A DNA stretch of 59,678 nt from Bacillus sp. (in: firmicutes) (GTDB lineage Bacteria; Bacillota; Bacilli; Bacillales; Salisediminibacteriaceae): assembly GCA_021208645.1 (NCBI GenBank), contig JAJOJL010000032.1, positions 1 through 59,678 on the forward strand. The letters run 5' to 3'. This document shows, piece after piece, positions 18,232 to 27,070 of the stretch. Both the position numbers and the translations under genes were made by a program. The stretch's first letter is position 1. The number at the start of each line of letters is the position of its first letter. The notes below the pieces were generated by a model. It was not told the origin of the DNA. It saw only the letters and a list, made by a program, of their open reading frames with translations, and ran no database searches.

Positions 18232-19417
18232 TTATTTAATTTTTCCGTATTTGCCTCCGCCGCCTATTTCAACAGTAAGGTGCCCGTCCCTAATGGCTAA
18301 TATTTGATCAGCTATCTTTTCATGTACAACTTTCTTTAAAAAGTCCTTAGGAACCTTATGTATCACAGCCATCTCAGAATGGAACATACTTTGTAACCTA
18401 CTTAATGTTTTCGGTCCCAAACCTGGAATAAACTCTAATGGTACTTGATGCAAATATGGTGGCCTCTTTTTTTAAAGGTCCTGTTGAGGAAAGTCTTTCT
18501 TGCTGAATCTGGGAAAGTTCAGTTATTCTTTCTTTAACTCCTTTTATTATTTCGCTATGTCCACAGGAGCATTTTTCACCAGTAATAGGGAAGAGACAAC
18601 GACTGCAAACGGTTTGATAATATTTACCTAATTTGGGATGTAGACCGACATTTTTATTTATTTCCCTCCCATCCATTCCCTTTAATGCCTTGGCTATTTC
18701 CAGAAAATCTGGATTTTTTACTGTTATAATCTGATGTTCCCTGCCGATTTTCCCTACTGAATGGGCATCTGAATTTGTGATAAATGGAAATGCATTCAGT
18801 TCAGGAAGTAGAACTGCCATTTCCGTATCAGCACTTAAGCCTAGTTCCACTGCATCAATTTTCTCAAAATCAAAGACTTCATTTACTGAGTTTACTACTC
18901 CTTTTCCATATAAACTCTTAAACGGAGTAAATACATGGGCAGGAATAAACCATCCTAATAATTCCTTCGTAATTGTTTGCAGCTCTCTTCCAGTTGCATA
19001 AATGCGCTGGGAACTAAGATGTATATTTTTCATACGAATACTACACCAATTACTGAACTGTTCCATCATTTCCAAAGTGGGAAAAAAACAAAGGACATGA
19101 ATAGGACCTTTACAATTGTCATCAAAGACCTCTATTTCAGAACCTGGAATGATGGTCAACTCATTCATATATTTTAATCCACCGTTTGGTTGCTCCTGGA
19201 TAACTCTAGCTGTTAATAGATCTTTTAACTCCCGAAGTACTTCAGGAGATTGTGCGTCAATAATCCCAATGATGTTGAGCCCTTTTCTTTCCACAGCCTC
19301 CTGGATGACTGCTTGTAAAGTCATCCCTTTCGAGGCCGTTATTTTTACGGGACGACCCTTGTTGGTCCTCCCTATGTGTATATGTAAATCCATAAAGAAC
19401 TGCTTGAACTCTCCCAC
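18232..19417 (-). CDS. yqxK: Endonuclease Q family PHP nuclease (YqxK-like), one frameshift
   Basis: Predicted DNA repair nuclease that nicks DNA 5' of deaminated bases (uracil, hypoxanthine), as shown for archaeal and Bacillus pumilus EndoQ. The N-terminal PHP domain has FMDLHIHIGRTNKGRPVKIT (metal ligands DLHIH), IPGSEIEVFD, PAHVFTPFKSLYG and NSDAHSVGKIG. A zinc-finger-like CSRCLFPITGEKCSCGH follows near residue 295, then a helix-hairpin-helix FIPGLGPKTLSRLQSMF. The frame breaks in the T7 run at 18467-18473; removing one base joins GPLKK to RPPYLHQVPLEF and gives about 394 residues. GTG 19417 is preferred because AGGGTGG lies five bases upstream; GTG 19426 is possible. It starts 10 bases after nudF. 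Confidence 0.88.
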
Positions 19418-19427
19418 CGTATCCACC

Positions 19428-19970
19428 CTACTTTAATTTATTGAGAAGTTGCAAATATTGTACTGCTATGATTGTCTTTGCATCATGGATAACTTGGTCT
19501 TCGATTAATTGCGTTGCTTCATTTATCGTTACATGGAAAGCTTCTACAAATTCATCTTCATCCATATTCAAACTACCTTCTGAAAGTTCCTCTGCCAAAA
19601 ATAAATAAATTAACTCATCTGCAAACCCTGGACTCGTATAAAAGGAGCCTAATGACGTCCATTTACGTGCCAAAACCCCTGTCTCCTCTTCCAGTTCTCG
19701 TTTTGCACAACTCAAAGGTTCCTCTCCCTTCTCCAGCTTTCCAGCAGGGATCTCCGCAATAACTTTTTCTAGCGGCTTTCGAAACTGATTCACAAGAATC
19801 AGTTTATTTTCTTCTGTGACCGCAATAACTGCAACGGCCCCTGGATGACTAACGATCTCCCGTTTACTAGTCTCCCCATTTGGAAGTTGTACATCATGTA
19901 TTGCTAAATCAATTATTTTCCCTTCGTAAACCGCTTCCTTTTTTATTGTTTTCTCTGAAAATTTATCCAT
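19428..19970 (-). CDS. nudF: ADP-ribose pyrophosphatase (Nudix)
   Basis: Nudix hydrolase that splits ADP-ribose to AMP and ribose 5-phosphate. The 180-residue protein carries a complete Nudix box (GKLEKGEEPLSCAKRELEEE then TGV) and the family-typical AEIPAGKLE and SFYTSPGFADE. The start is ATG 19970, with AGGAGG seven bases upstream; ATG 19976 is too close to it. It is the first gene of the nudF-endoQ-spoIIM group, as in B. subtilis (yqkG), and diverges from mciZ. Confidence 0.94.
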   Translation of the reverse strand: MDKFSEKTIKKEAVYEGKIIDLAIHDVQLPNGETSKREIVSHPGAVAVIAVTEENKLILVNQFRKPLEKVIAEIPAGKLEKGEEPLSCAKRELEEETGVLARKWTSLGSFYTSPGFADELIYLFLAEELSEGSLNMDEDEFVEAFHVTINEATQLIEDQVIHDAKTIIAVQYLQLLNKLK

Positions 19971-20059
19971 TTTCATTCCTCCTGTTCTTTACACTTGGAA
20001 ACAATCATATGGATAAGCATACCAAAGTATCTGTTCATTTTCACGAGGAGGAAAGAAGG

Positions 20060-20278
20060 ATGAAAGTATATATGAGAGAAAATGGCATTATTATCTCCGG
20101 CAAAGCCTGGGAAATAAGAGAGTACTTAAAACAACAAATGAAAAAATATCAGACATTAAAAGAATGGTCACAGTCATCTAAATACCATTGGACTGCTGCT
20201 GATACACCTAAAAAGAATAAAGGGTCTTTGTCAATTGTTCGTCCCATTGTCGTAATTGGAAAAGGAGAACAACCTTGA
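20060..20278 (+). CDS. mciZ: MciZ-like FtsZ inhibitor with C-terminal extension
   Basis: MciZ is a sporulation peptide of about 40 residues that blocks FtsZ polymerisation in the mother cell. The first part here, MKVYMRENGIIISGKAWEIR then EYLKQQMKKYQTLKEW, follows B. subtilis MciZ (MKVHRMPKGVVLVGKAWEIR) closely, with the same GKAWEIR core and K.W end. The start ATG 20060 has AGGAGG upstream in the correct place. The gene lies between nudF and yqkF, as in B. subtilis. Unlike that protein, the frame stays open for about 30 more residues (SKYHWTAADTPKKNKGSLS...), giving 72 in all, and this tail is read antisense to the end of the DUF3866 gene. A lost stop or a nearby frameshift are both possible. 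Confidence 0.8.
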   Translation: MKVYMRENGIIISGKAWEIREYLKQQMKKYQTLKEWSQSSKYHWTAADTPKKNKGSLSIVRPIVVIGKGEQP

Positions 20279-21243
20279 ACCTTTGATAATAGAGGAAAAA
20301 GAAGCTCCTCATTCACCTTTCTAATTTCCACATGTTCCTTTGCCTTTAAGCTTTCCATGTCATTTTGAATCCATGGGTCTGAATACTTGCCTGTTGGGAC
20401 AGGCATTATACTTTTCGTCAATGTTAGTTCCCCCAAAGGTGTGATGGTGTGATGGCTAATTCCTTGGTGACGCTCCCGACCATCCGCTTGGGACATCCTT
20501 GGAATCCAAACGGGCTTCCCCCCTAACGCACCGACCATATTAGCCCAATTGGATTGGGCTAAACTTGTAAAACCATAATACGTGTTGCTGCCTGTTACTC
20601 CAGGACCTTGTGAAATTAAAACCATGCCACCGCTATTTGTCTCAATAATATACTGTAATGCTGAAACGATGTTGATTGCTTCTAACTGTCCCCCAAAGGA
20701 TTGTCCAGTCGTTATTGAAATAAATTGAGATTGTTTTTTTAAATAACTTAAATGTCTACTCATTTGAAGGGGTAATGACGCTTCATCACTGAAGATTACC
20801 GTAAGGGGAATTGGCTCCTCCATTTGCTGAAGGAGAAACCAGATTATTGGTATCATACTATGGAGTTCACACAAAAGGATTTTCTTTCCATCTAAGGAAA
20901 ACTTCTTTTGAAATAAAGAATGGTAGCTACTTTCTGGTGCTTCTACAGATAAAACACTGTGCTGATCACTTAAATATCTCCCTTTCATGATATGTCCGTG
21001 TCTTTTTTCCTTCCATAAGCTTGCTTCTTCTGTGATAACGGCACGGACAATATCCCAACCGCCTGTGCCAAGTCCCAGTGCCGTAGCAGTTGTATTTACT
21101 ATAACCCAATCTCCAATTGAAATAGTTGGATGAAGACTACGGTAAACAACAGCTCTCCTAGAACCACCATTCGTTTCTATCCAGATAGCATCTTCCGATT
21201 GTTCTAATATCTTTACGATTTTTACTTTTTCTTGTGTAAGCAT
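20149..21243 (-). CDS. DUF3866 family protein
   Basis: A 364-residue protein matching the DUF3866 family found in Firmicutes and Actinobacteria; function unknown. The N-terminal 90 residues look like a beta-rich domain (ISIGDWVIVNTTATALGLGT), followed by a Rossmann-like alpha/beta region with LISQGPGVTGSNTYYGFTSL and MSQADGRERHQGISHHTITP, and a C-terminal TMGRTIDKDPLFFLGVSAA. No signal peptide or membrane helix. It is convergent with mciZ, and the two overlap by 130 bases. Upstream, 118 bases separate it from the divergent yqkF. Confidence 0.85.
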   Translation of the reverse strand: MLTQEKVKIVKILEQSEDAIWIETNGGSRRAVVYRSLHPTISIGDWVIVNTTATALGLGTGGWDIVRAVITEEASLWKEKRHGHIMKGRYLSDQHSVLSVEAPESSYHSLFQKKFSLDGKKILLCELHSMIPIIWFLLQQMEEPIPLTVIFSDEASLPLQMSRHLSYLKKQSQFISITTGQSFGGQLEAINIVSALQYIIETNSGGMVLISQGPGVTGSNTYYGFTSLAQSNWANMVGALGGKPVWIPRMSQADGRERHQGISHHTITPLGELTLTKSIMPVPTGKYSDPWIQNDMESLKAKEHVEIRKVNEELLFPLLSKVQGCSPFPITTMGRTIDKDPLFFLGVSAAVQWYLDDCDHSFNV

Positions 21244-21361
21244 CCTTTCACCCCCATATCTTCAAATGTATTCTTTACAGAAAAGGGAAATGACCAAAGT
21301 ATTTGTAGGATTATGCATTGGTTGTTACTATTAATAAAAGGGCATTTAGGAGTGAAGCTTT

Positions 21362-22273
21362 GTGAGAAAAAACAAGTTAGGGCATTCAGATTTATATTTA
21401 TCTGAAATCGGCTTTGGTTGTATGTCTTTAGGTATAGACCAAAAAGAAAATGAACGAATGATTCATGAAGCAATAGACCGCGGGGTTAATTTTTTCGATA
21501 CAGCAGATTTATATGACAAAGGGTGGAATGAATCTTCTTTAGGAAAAGCATTATTAGGTAAACGAGACAAGGTAATTATTGCGACCAAAGGAGGTAACCA
21601 ATGGGAAGATGATGGTACTAGTTGGAAGTGGAATCCTTCCAAAAACTATTTAAAGGGTGCTGTTAAAAAATCGTTGTTACGATTAAACACAGATTATCTT
21701 GATTTGTACCAACTACATGGTGGAACCATAGATGACCCTATGGACGAAACAATTGAAGCCTTCGAGGAAATGGTTAAGGAGGGAGTTATACGCTATTATG
21801 GCATTTCCTCCATCCGCCCGAATGTTATAAAGGCATACTTAGAAAATTCAAATATAACAAGTATTATGATGCAGTACAGTCTATTGGACAGAAGACCGGA
21901 AGAGTGGTTTGATATCATTTCCGACCATAACGCTTCCGTAATCGCAAGGGGGCCCTTAGCAAAAGGGTTATTGACAGACAATCATGAACAAAAGAGTTCT
22001 GAAAAGGGGTATTTAGATTATACCCAATCAGAACTTCAACAATTAATTCATGAGTTCATCGCTTTAAGTAATGAACAAAACCTATCCAAACAGCAACTTG
22101 CTTTAGGGTTTGTCTCTGCAGACCCAGTCGTAGCAACCACCATTCCAGGTGCCAGTAGACTAGAACAATTAATGGAAAATCTGGCTACAGCAAACCACTT
22201 ACCATTAAGTGATGAATTAATTGCAAGGCTAAAAGAAATCACCAAATTAGCTAGATATAAACAACATAGATGA
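21362..22273 (+). CDS. yqkF: aldo/keto reductase (YqkF-like)
   Basis: NADPH-dependent aldo/keto reductase; the natural substrate is unknown. The 303-residue TIM barrel has FFDTADLYDKGWNESSLGKA (catalytic Asp and Tyr), VIIATKGG (catalytic Lys) and YLDLYQLHGG (catalytic His), with cofactor-binding TTIPGASRLEQLMENL near the C-terminus. It starts at GTG 21362, after AGGAGTG. It corresponds to B. subtilis yqkF by sequence type and by position next to mciZ and nudF. A terminator follows. Confidence 0.9.
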   Translation: MRKNKLGHSDLYLSEIGFGCMSLGIDQKENERMIHEAIDRGVNFFDTADLYDKGWNESSLGKALLGKRDKVIIATKGGNQWEDDGTSWKWNPSKNYLKGAVKKSLLRLNTDYLDLYQLHGGTIDDPMDETIEAFEEMVKEGVIRYYGISSIRPNVIKAYLENSNITSIMMQYSLLDRRPEEWFDIISDHNASVIARGPLAKGLLTDNHEQKSSEKGYLDYTQSELQQLIHEFIALSNEQNLSKQQLALGFVSADPVVATTIPGASRLEQLMENLATANHLPLSDELIARLKEITKLARYKQHR

Positions 22274-22287
22274 AGGTACAACTACAG

Positions 22288-22327
22288 AAAACAGCCCCCA
22301 TTTAAATAGTTCGACAGGGGCTGTTTT
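22288..22327 (+). terminator. yqkF intrinsic terminator
   Basis: AAAACAGCCCC pairs with GGGGCTGTTTT, followed by AATTTAATT. It lies 15 bases past the yqkF stop and may also serve the convergent thioredoxin gene. Confidence 0.8.
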
Positions 22328-22371
22328 AATTTAATTCATCATTATCATTAATTATCCATAGGAAATACTAT

Positions 22372-22992
22372 TTAACCTTTTACGTATTGAGCCTGTGCTT
22401 CATTAATAAAGCGTTCCAACATATCATAATTAATATAGCCTTGATGTCTTTTTATAATACGTCCATCAGGATCAAGAATAAATGTCATGGGAATAGCCAT
22501 AATCTGATAACCCATACCCACTTCTCCCCGCTCATCCATCATTGTTAAGAAGGGAATCTGAAATTCTTCAATAAACTGGGCAATTACTTCTCCATTACGT
22601 TCCTGTGTTGTCATATTTAACCCGACAACTTGAACATTGTCATCCTTGTAGTCCTCATAAAATTGTATTAAGTAAGGCATCTCTTCCCGGCACGGGGGAC
22701 ACCACGATGCCCACATATTAAGTACAACAAAGCTACCTTGAAAATCTGATAGACTTTTTGTTTTTTCCTCAGAAAAAACAGGCAGTGTAAAATTAATTGC
22801 TAAATCCCCTTCTTGAATCCCTCTTGGATCCGTAGCGTTGGAAGCTATCCGATCAATTTGCTGACCATCATTACTAAACTGATTTAACGGATTGCCTTTC
22901 GTTTCTGATTGTAATGCTATGAAAGAATAAGCAGCAATTCCAATTGCAGCTAATAAGATAACAATGCTTGTAAGTCGACTTCCCCTCATCAT
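22372..22992 (-). CDS. membrane-anchored TlpA/ResA-like thiol-disulfide oxidoreductase
   Basis: Extracytoplasmic thioredoxin-fold protein that probably reduces disulfides outside the membrane, as ResA does in cytochrome c assembly. The 206-residue protein has one N-terminal anchor helix (residues 8-26), a linker, then a redoxin domain with LNMWASWCPPCREEMPYL (CxxC at residues 98 and 101) and the cis-proline loop AIPMTFILDPDGRI. It is a single-gene unit, not beside resB/resC, so its partner proteins are unknown. GGGGGTTGA precedes the start ATG. Confidence 0.88.
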   Translation of the reverse strand: MMRGSRLTSIVILLAAIGIAAYSFIALQSETKGNPLNQFSNDGQQIDRIASNATDPRGIQEGDLAINFTLPVFSEEKTKSLSDFQGSFVVLNMWASWCPPCREEMPYLIQFYEDYKDDNVQVVGLNMTTQERNGEVIAQFIEEFQIPFLTMMDERGEVGMGYQIMAIPMTFILDPDGRIIKRHQGYINYDMLERFINEAQAQYVKG

Positions 22993-23110
22993 TCAACCCC
23001 CCATCTCCATTTAGTATAAAGGGTTTTCGAGGAAAGGGAATCGATTTACAAAAATGTCATAATGTTTTCAAGAGTTGTGAAGCTGCTATAGAAAATTGGT
23101 ATCCCTTTTT

Positions 23111-23581
23111 CTCAGAATGAGGTCCTTATATAAGTATTGAAGTGTTGATGAGATAGAAGCGAACGAGACTCCTCGAAAATGCTCACTCATTTTCTTCGTG
23201 CGTGGGCTATGTCGAGGAAGCATCTCAAAGTCCTGCGGGAAAAGCAACAAGGGTTTTTCTTGCGACGAGTAATCGCAGGAGCAGCTAAGAGCATATACAT
23301 CATGAATATGCTACGATTTGTCTCGACGAAGGCAGAGACAGAAGACCCCGCAGGGAAAAAGAGTGGCAATGGCTTCGCTCGTTGCTCGTCAGATTTGAGA
23401 AGTACACTCAAATCTGACATTAAACCTGCAACGGTACGCACATTGCTACGGCTACTGAAACGGCGAAGAACGCGCCTTTTTCAGTTCCCTCCGAGGAGGC
23501 TGAGGCGTTGCCCGCGGAAAGCGAGTTCGAGAAGATCTCATCAACACGTCACCATTTTGATTAAGTAATAATGATTCTGAG
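23111..23581. repeat. 471-bp palindromic MITE-like repeat with CTCAGAAT ends
   Basis: The ends CTCAGAAT and ATTCTGAG are inverted; inside them GTGTTGATGAGAT (23142-23154) and ATCTCATCAACAC (23535-23547) form a second inverted pair. The core carries GC-rich blocks that recur at 31612-32136 (for example 'ggcaatggcttcgctcgttg' and 'cctgcgggaaaagcaacaag'). Reading frames across it are low-complexity and arginine-rich with no protein-like motif, so it is non-coding. It accounts for most of the 740-base gap before uppP. Confidence 0.8.
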
Positions 23582-23733
23582 ATAGTGGGAATCTCATTAG
23601 AAAAATATATTTCCAACCTCATAAAAAACTTGATAGAATGAGTAAGTTTGAAAAAAATACAATAAAGGGGAATTTTTCTATCCTATAACATAAATATAAT
23701 TTGAGACTTGTCTATAAAGAAAGGAAGGTTTAT

Positions 23734-24567
23734 GTGACTTTAATAGAAGCGATTATTTTTGGTATTGTTCAGGGAATTACCGAATTTTTACCCGTATCAA
23801 GTACAGCTCACATTGTCATTACCCAACTTATTTTTGGTTACACTTTTCCAGGGTTGTCCTTCGAAATCTTTTTGCACCTTGCTTCTGTCCTTGCCGTGAT
23901 GATTTATTTTTGGCGGGATTTAATGAATGTAATAACTGGTTTTTTTCGATATCTCCTAAAGAAAAGCCAAGATGACCGTACACAATTTTTCTTTGGTGTA
24001 TACATATTAATTGCTACAGCCATAACAGGAGGTTTAGGGAAGTTATTAACAGACATGACTGCCGATTCCATTAAAACACCCCCTTTTATTGCTGGAGCAT
24101 TAGTCATAACGGGGCTTTCCTTAATTTTTATTGAAAGGTTTCATCGTGTAGGCAATAAAACAGAAGAAACGATGACCTTTTGGGATTCCATTATGGTTGG
24201 TTTAGGACAAACACTTGCCGTCATACCAGGGGTGTCCCGCTCTGGTGCAACCCTCGTTGTGGCATTACTTTCCGGGTTAAACCGGGAGACTGCTGTCCGG
24301 TACTCATTCCTTTTGGCCATTCCGGTCATTCTTGGTTCAACTGTCTTGGCTTTGGATGATTTTTCCATGAGCATGGTTGATTACATCGGACCATTTAATT
24401 TATTCGTATCCTTTGTTGTGACGTTTATCTTTTCCTTAATAGGTATTGTCTGGTTAATAAGTTTCTTAAAGAAAAGTAAACTCATTTATTTTGCCCTCTA
24501 TTGCTTCGTTGTAGCGATTTTAGTTTTGGTGTTAATCGACCCATCAACAGTAATGGATATTGAATAA
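23734..24567 (+). CDS. uppP: undecaprenyl-diphosphate phosphatase (UppP/BacA)
   Basis: Integral membrane enzyme that recycles undecaprenyl pyrophosphate to the monophosphate carrier for wall synthesis; it also gives bacitracin tolerance. The 277-residue protein has about eight membrane helices and both catalytic motifs: GITEFLPVSSTAHIVI near the N-terminus and VIPGVSRSGATLVVALLSGL in the middle. GTG 23734 is the start (AAAGGAAGG upstream, MTLIEAIIFGIVQG matching the family N-terminus); the open frame extends back to 23701 without a ribosome site. A strong terminator follows. Confidence 0.95.
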   Translation: MTLIEAIIFGIVQGITEFLPVSSTAHIVITQLIFGYTFPGLSFEIFLHLASVLAVMIYFWRDLMNVITGFFRYLLKKSQDDRTQFFFGVYILIATAITGGLGKLLTDMTADSIKTPPFIAGALVITGLSLIFIERFHRVGNKTEETMTFWDSIMVGLGQTLAVIPGVSRSGATLVVALLSGLNRETAVRYSFLLAIPVILGSTVLALDDFSMSMVDYIGPFNLFVSFVVTFIFSLIGIVWLISFLKKSKLIYFALYCFVVAILVLVLIDPSTVMDIE

Positions 24568-24591
24568 ACTTTAATGAAATTGTTGGAAAAA

Positions 24592-24633
24592 GAAGGTGAC
24601 TCTTAGGCTGATTTTGGCCGTAGGGTCACCTTC
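24592..24633 (+). terminator. uppP intrinsic terminator
   Basis: GAAGGTGACTCTTAGGC pairs with GCCGTAGGGTCACCTTC, followed by TTCATATTTTTC. The stem starts 25 bases after the uppP stop. Confidence 0.8.
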
Positions 24634-24762
24634 TTCATATTTTTCATCTATGTAACAAATCTCTTCGAGTAATTTACTAGGTTGACATTCTCTGCTAAAA
24701 TAATGAACGATGATTGAATAAATTACGAGAGTTTTTAATAGATTATATTTAGGAGAGCTATT

Positions 24763-25788
24763 ATGCAGACAACTAGAAAATTTATCGGGAAAGACTTACT
24801 CGGATTTGGCTTGCTGATCGTGTTTTTAATCCTTTTTCTAATTAGTGATCAGTTAAACGAAAGTGAACGACTAAATAATATTTCCAGTAATTGGATTAAT
24901 GCAAATACAATCTTTTTAAGTATTGTGTTAGAGGCAATACCGTTTATCTTACTTGGTGTATTTGTTTCTTCACTTATACAAGTGTATGTTTCGGAAGAAA
25001 CGATTCAACGATTCCTGCCAAAAAATGCTATTGCTGCATTACTACCTGCTGCAATGCTTGGGGCTATTTTACCTTTTTGTGAATGTGCGATTGTACCTGT
25101 CGTTAGGCGCCTCATAAAAAAAGGAATGCCGCTCCATGTAGGAGTTGTCTTCTTAGTAGCTGCACCCATCCTAAACCCAATTGTGTTTGCTTCTACTTTC
25201 TATGCATTTCGCAGTGAACCGACCAATACAATTCTCTACTCCCGAATGGGATTAGCCTTTGTTTTGTCAATTATAATTGGAGCCATCCTTTATACTATGT
25301 TTAAAAATAACACACAACAATTAAGGGGAGAGAGTCATGTTCATATTCATGTTCATGAACACTCCATTAAAACTGGATTTTTTCCGCGAATGAAACAAAC
25401 CTTTTATCATTCTGTAGACGAGTTTTTCTTAATGGGTAAATATTTAATTTTGGGGGCATTTATCGCTGCCCTATTCCAAACGTTCCTAGACCGTTCTATT
25501 CTAACTGCAATAGGGTCTAATGATTATTCATCTACTGTTGTGATGATGGTTTTTGCCTATTTATTATCCTTATGTTCTGAGGCAGATGCTTTTGTAGCTT
25601 CTTCCTTTGGAAATCAATTTACTGATATGTCATTAGTGGCCTTTCTAGTATACGGGCCAATGCTAGATTTAAAGAATACATTCATGCTGTTTGCCTTCTT
25701 TAAAGCTAGATTTGTTATTGCCTTTATGATAACTGTAACGTTGGTCGTTTTCACAGGCGTACTCGTATTATTTGGAGTTATCTTATAA
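24763..25788 (+). CDS. permease, UPF0718/DUF318 family (YcgR-like)
   Basis: Polytopic membrane protein of 341 residues with about eight helices, of the predicted permease family that includes B. subtilis YcgR. The conserved PFCECAIVPVVRRLIKKGMP and the second-half SLCSEADAFVASSFGNQFT are the family marks; the Cys/Glu residues suggest a metal or sulfur-linked substrate, but none is established. A histidine-rich cytoplasmic loop (SHVHIHVHEHS, about residues 193-203) is a likely metal-binding segment. The next gene, 22 bases on, is its usual partner, so the two probably form one complex. Confidence 0.88.
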   Translation: MQTTRKFIGKDLLGFGLLIVFLILFLISDQLNESERLNNISSNWINANTIFLSIVLEAIPFILLGVFVSSLIQVYVSEETIQRFLPKNAIAALLPAAMLGAILPFCECAIVPVVRRLIKKGMPLHVGVVFLVAAPILNPIVFASTFYAFRSEPTNTILYSRMGLAFVLSIIIGAILYTMFKNNTQQLRGESHVHIHVHEHSIKTGFFPRMKQTFYHSVDEFFLMGKYLILGAFIAALFQTFLDRSILTAIGSNDYSSTVVMMVFAYLLSLCSEADAFVASSFGNQFTDMSLVAFLVYGPMLDLKNTFMLFAFFKARFVIAFMITVTLVVFTGVLVLFGVIL

Positions 25789-25810
25789 ATTTTAGAAGGA
25801 GGGGGTTTCT

Positions 25811-26791
25811 ATGAAAAAGCCCTATGATCATTCTTTTCACGCCTATATCCAAGGCATTATTTTGATTGGGTTTGCCCTATTAATGCTTTGGTTAGTCTTA
25901 TCTGGGAATATCGTGTTTTATATTGCCCCATTGATGATGCCTTTTATTTATTTTGCCATGATTACATTTTTTGTTCTCGGGATTATGCAAATTTTTCGCA
26001 GTACGTCTAAAGAAGACGACGAGCACCAAAACTGTGGCTGTGAGCATGACCACCAAATTAAAGGGCCTCCATGGGTGAAAGTTTTGATATACAGCATATT
26101 TATCTTACCGATTGTCTTCGGTTTCGTCCTACCAGATAGGATGTTAAATAGTGAAGCTGCTGCCAACCGTGGAGTTCAATACGGTTCTGGATTAAATGTT
26201 AATGCTGTACCGAATGAAGACAAAAATAATGAAGAAGTTAATGAAACAAGTGAAAGCAACTTATCCCGCGCAGAAGCATTTCTTGACGATCCAGATGAGT
26301 ACTATGCCAGCTTAGGGCAGTATGACGATGACGATATTGAACACTTTCAAATCGAGGACTTTTATGATCAAGACTGGTTTAATGAGTTTTATGATGAACT
26401 GGCCGACGAGCTAGAAGGGGAAGACGTCATTACAGTGACAGAAGAGAATTATTTGGATATTATGACTGTATTAGATTTATATTTAGACCGTTTCGTGGGG
26501 AAAGAACTTGAAATTATTGGTTTTGCCTTCCGTGAACCAGATTTTGAGGATCACCAACTAGTCATTGCCCGTTTCGCTATGACTTGCTGTACGGCAGACG
26601 TTGGTGTTTACGGTACATTAATAGAGTCAGAAGATGCACACCTATTCGATAACGATACTTGGCTGTACGCAAAAGGAACTATTACGAAAGGAACCTATCA
26701 TGACTTCGTCCTTCCAATTATTGTGGATGCGTATTTAGTAGAGGTTGATCAACCTGATACACCATACGTTTATCCAAGTTGGAATCGATAA
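25811..26791 (+). CDS. TIGR03943-family permease subunit (YcgQ-like)
   Basis: Partner of the preceding permease. The 326-residue protein has two N-terminal membrane helices, a metal-ligand-like loop with CGCEHDH (about residues 75-81), one more helix, a long acidic linker, and a C-terminal extracellular domain with VIARFAMTCCTADVGVYGTL, which is conserved in the family. The outer domain is very acidic (for example DDDDIEHFQIEDFYDQDW), as in proteins of salt- or alkali-adapted Bacillaceae. GAAGGAGGGGG precedes the ATG. Function of the pair is not established. Confidence 0.87.
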   Translation: MKKPYDHSFHAYIQGIILIGFALLMLWLVLSGNIVFYIAPLMMPFIYFAMITFFVLGIMQIFRSTSKEDDEHQNCGCEHDHQIKGPPWVKVLIYSIFILPIVFGFVLPDRMLNSEAAANRGVQYGSGLNVNAVPNEDKNNEEVNETSESNLSRAEAFLDDPDEYYASLGQYDDDDIEHFQIEDFYDQDWFNEFYDELADELEGEDVITVTEENYLDIMTVLDLYLDRFVGKELEIIGFAFREPDFEDHQLVIARFAMTCCTADVGVYGTLIESEDAHLFDNDTWLYAKGTITKGTYHDFVLPIIVDAYLVEVDQPDTPYVYPSWNR

Positions 26792-26943
26792 GAAAATATA
26801 CAGCTACAGCTATCTTAGCCTACGTCGCTGCTACGGAATATACCATTGGGTTCGTATTAATGGGAGTTTTCTTCGGTGCTTATTGGTTAAGGGATGTTCG
26901 TGAAACCAATGATGAAAAGGCTAAAACAAAAGTAGTAGCCTAA
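26779..26943 (+). CDS. possible small membrane protein
   Basis: An open frame of 54 residues from a TTG that overlaps the end of the previous gene. It contains a plausible membrane helix (YTIGFVLMGVFFGAYWLR) and ends in a charged tail (ETNDEKAKTKVVA). No good ribosome-binding site is visible, so it could be translated by coupling or be the remains of a longer protein. I do not recognise it. Confidence 0.4.
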   Translation: MESIRKYTATAILAYVAATEYTIGFVLMGVFFGAYWLRDVRETNDEKAKTKVVA

Positions 26944-26954
26944 AGACTGCTTTG

Positions 26955-26982
26955 TTGGAGTCCCGACTTTCAGGGACTCCAA
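26955..26982 (+). terminator. hairpin after the ycgR/ycgQ-type operon
   Basis: TTGGAGTCCC pairs with GGGACTCCAA across an 8-base loop. No T-run follows, so termination may be weak. Confidence 0.5.
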
Positions 26983-27070
26983 TCGGCAATAGAGCGTCTT
27001 TTAGCAAAAACCAATACTAATAGTTAATGTATTTTTTAAATAGAATCATTATCTTTCCACTAATGCAAAG

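Noticed and set aside
23179-23568. A 129-residue open frame on the plus strand (and an 84-residue one on the minus strand)
   Set aside because: It lies wholly inside the 471-bp palindromic repeat, is arginine-rich without motifs, and has a reverse frame of similar quality, as expected for GC-rich inverted repeats.
24680-24700. TTGACA near TAAAAT upstream of the ycgR-type permease as a SigA promoter
   Set aside because: The two boxes are only 8 bases apart, far short of the 16-18 needed.
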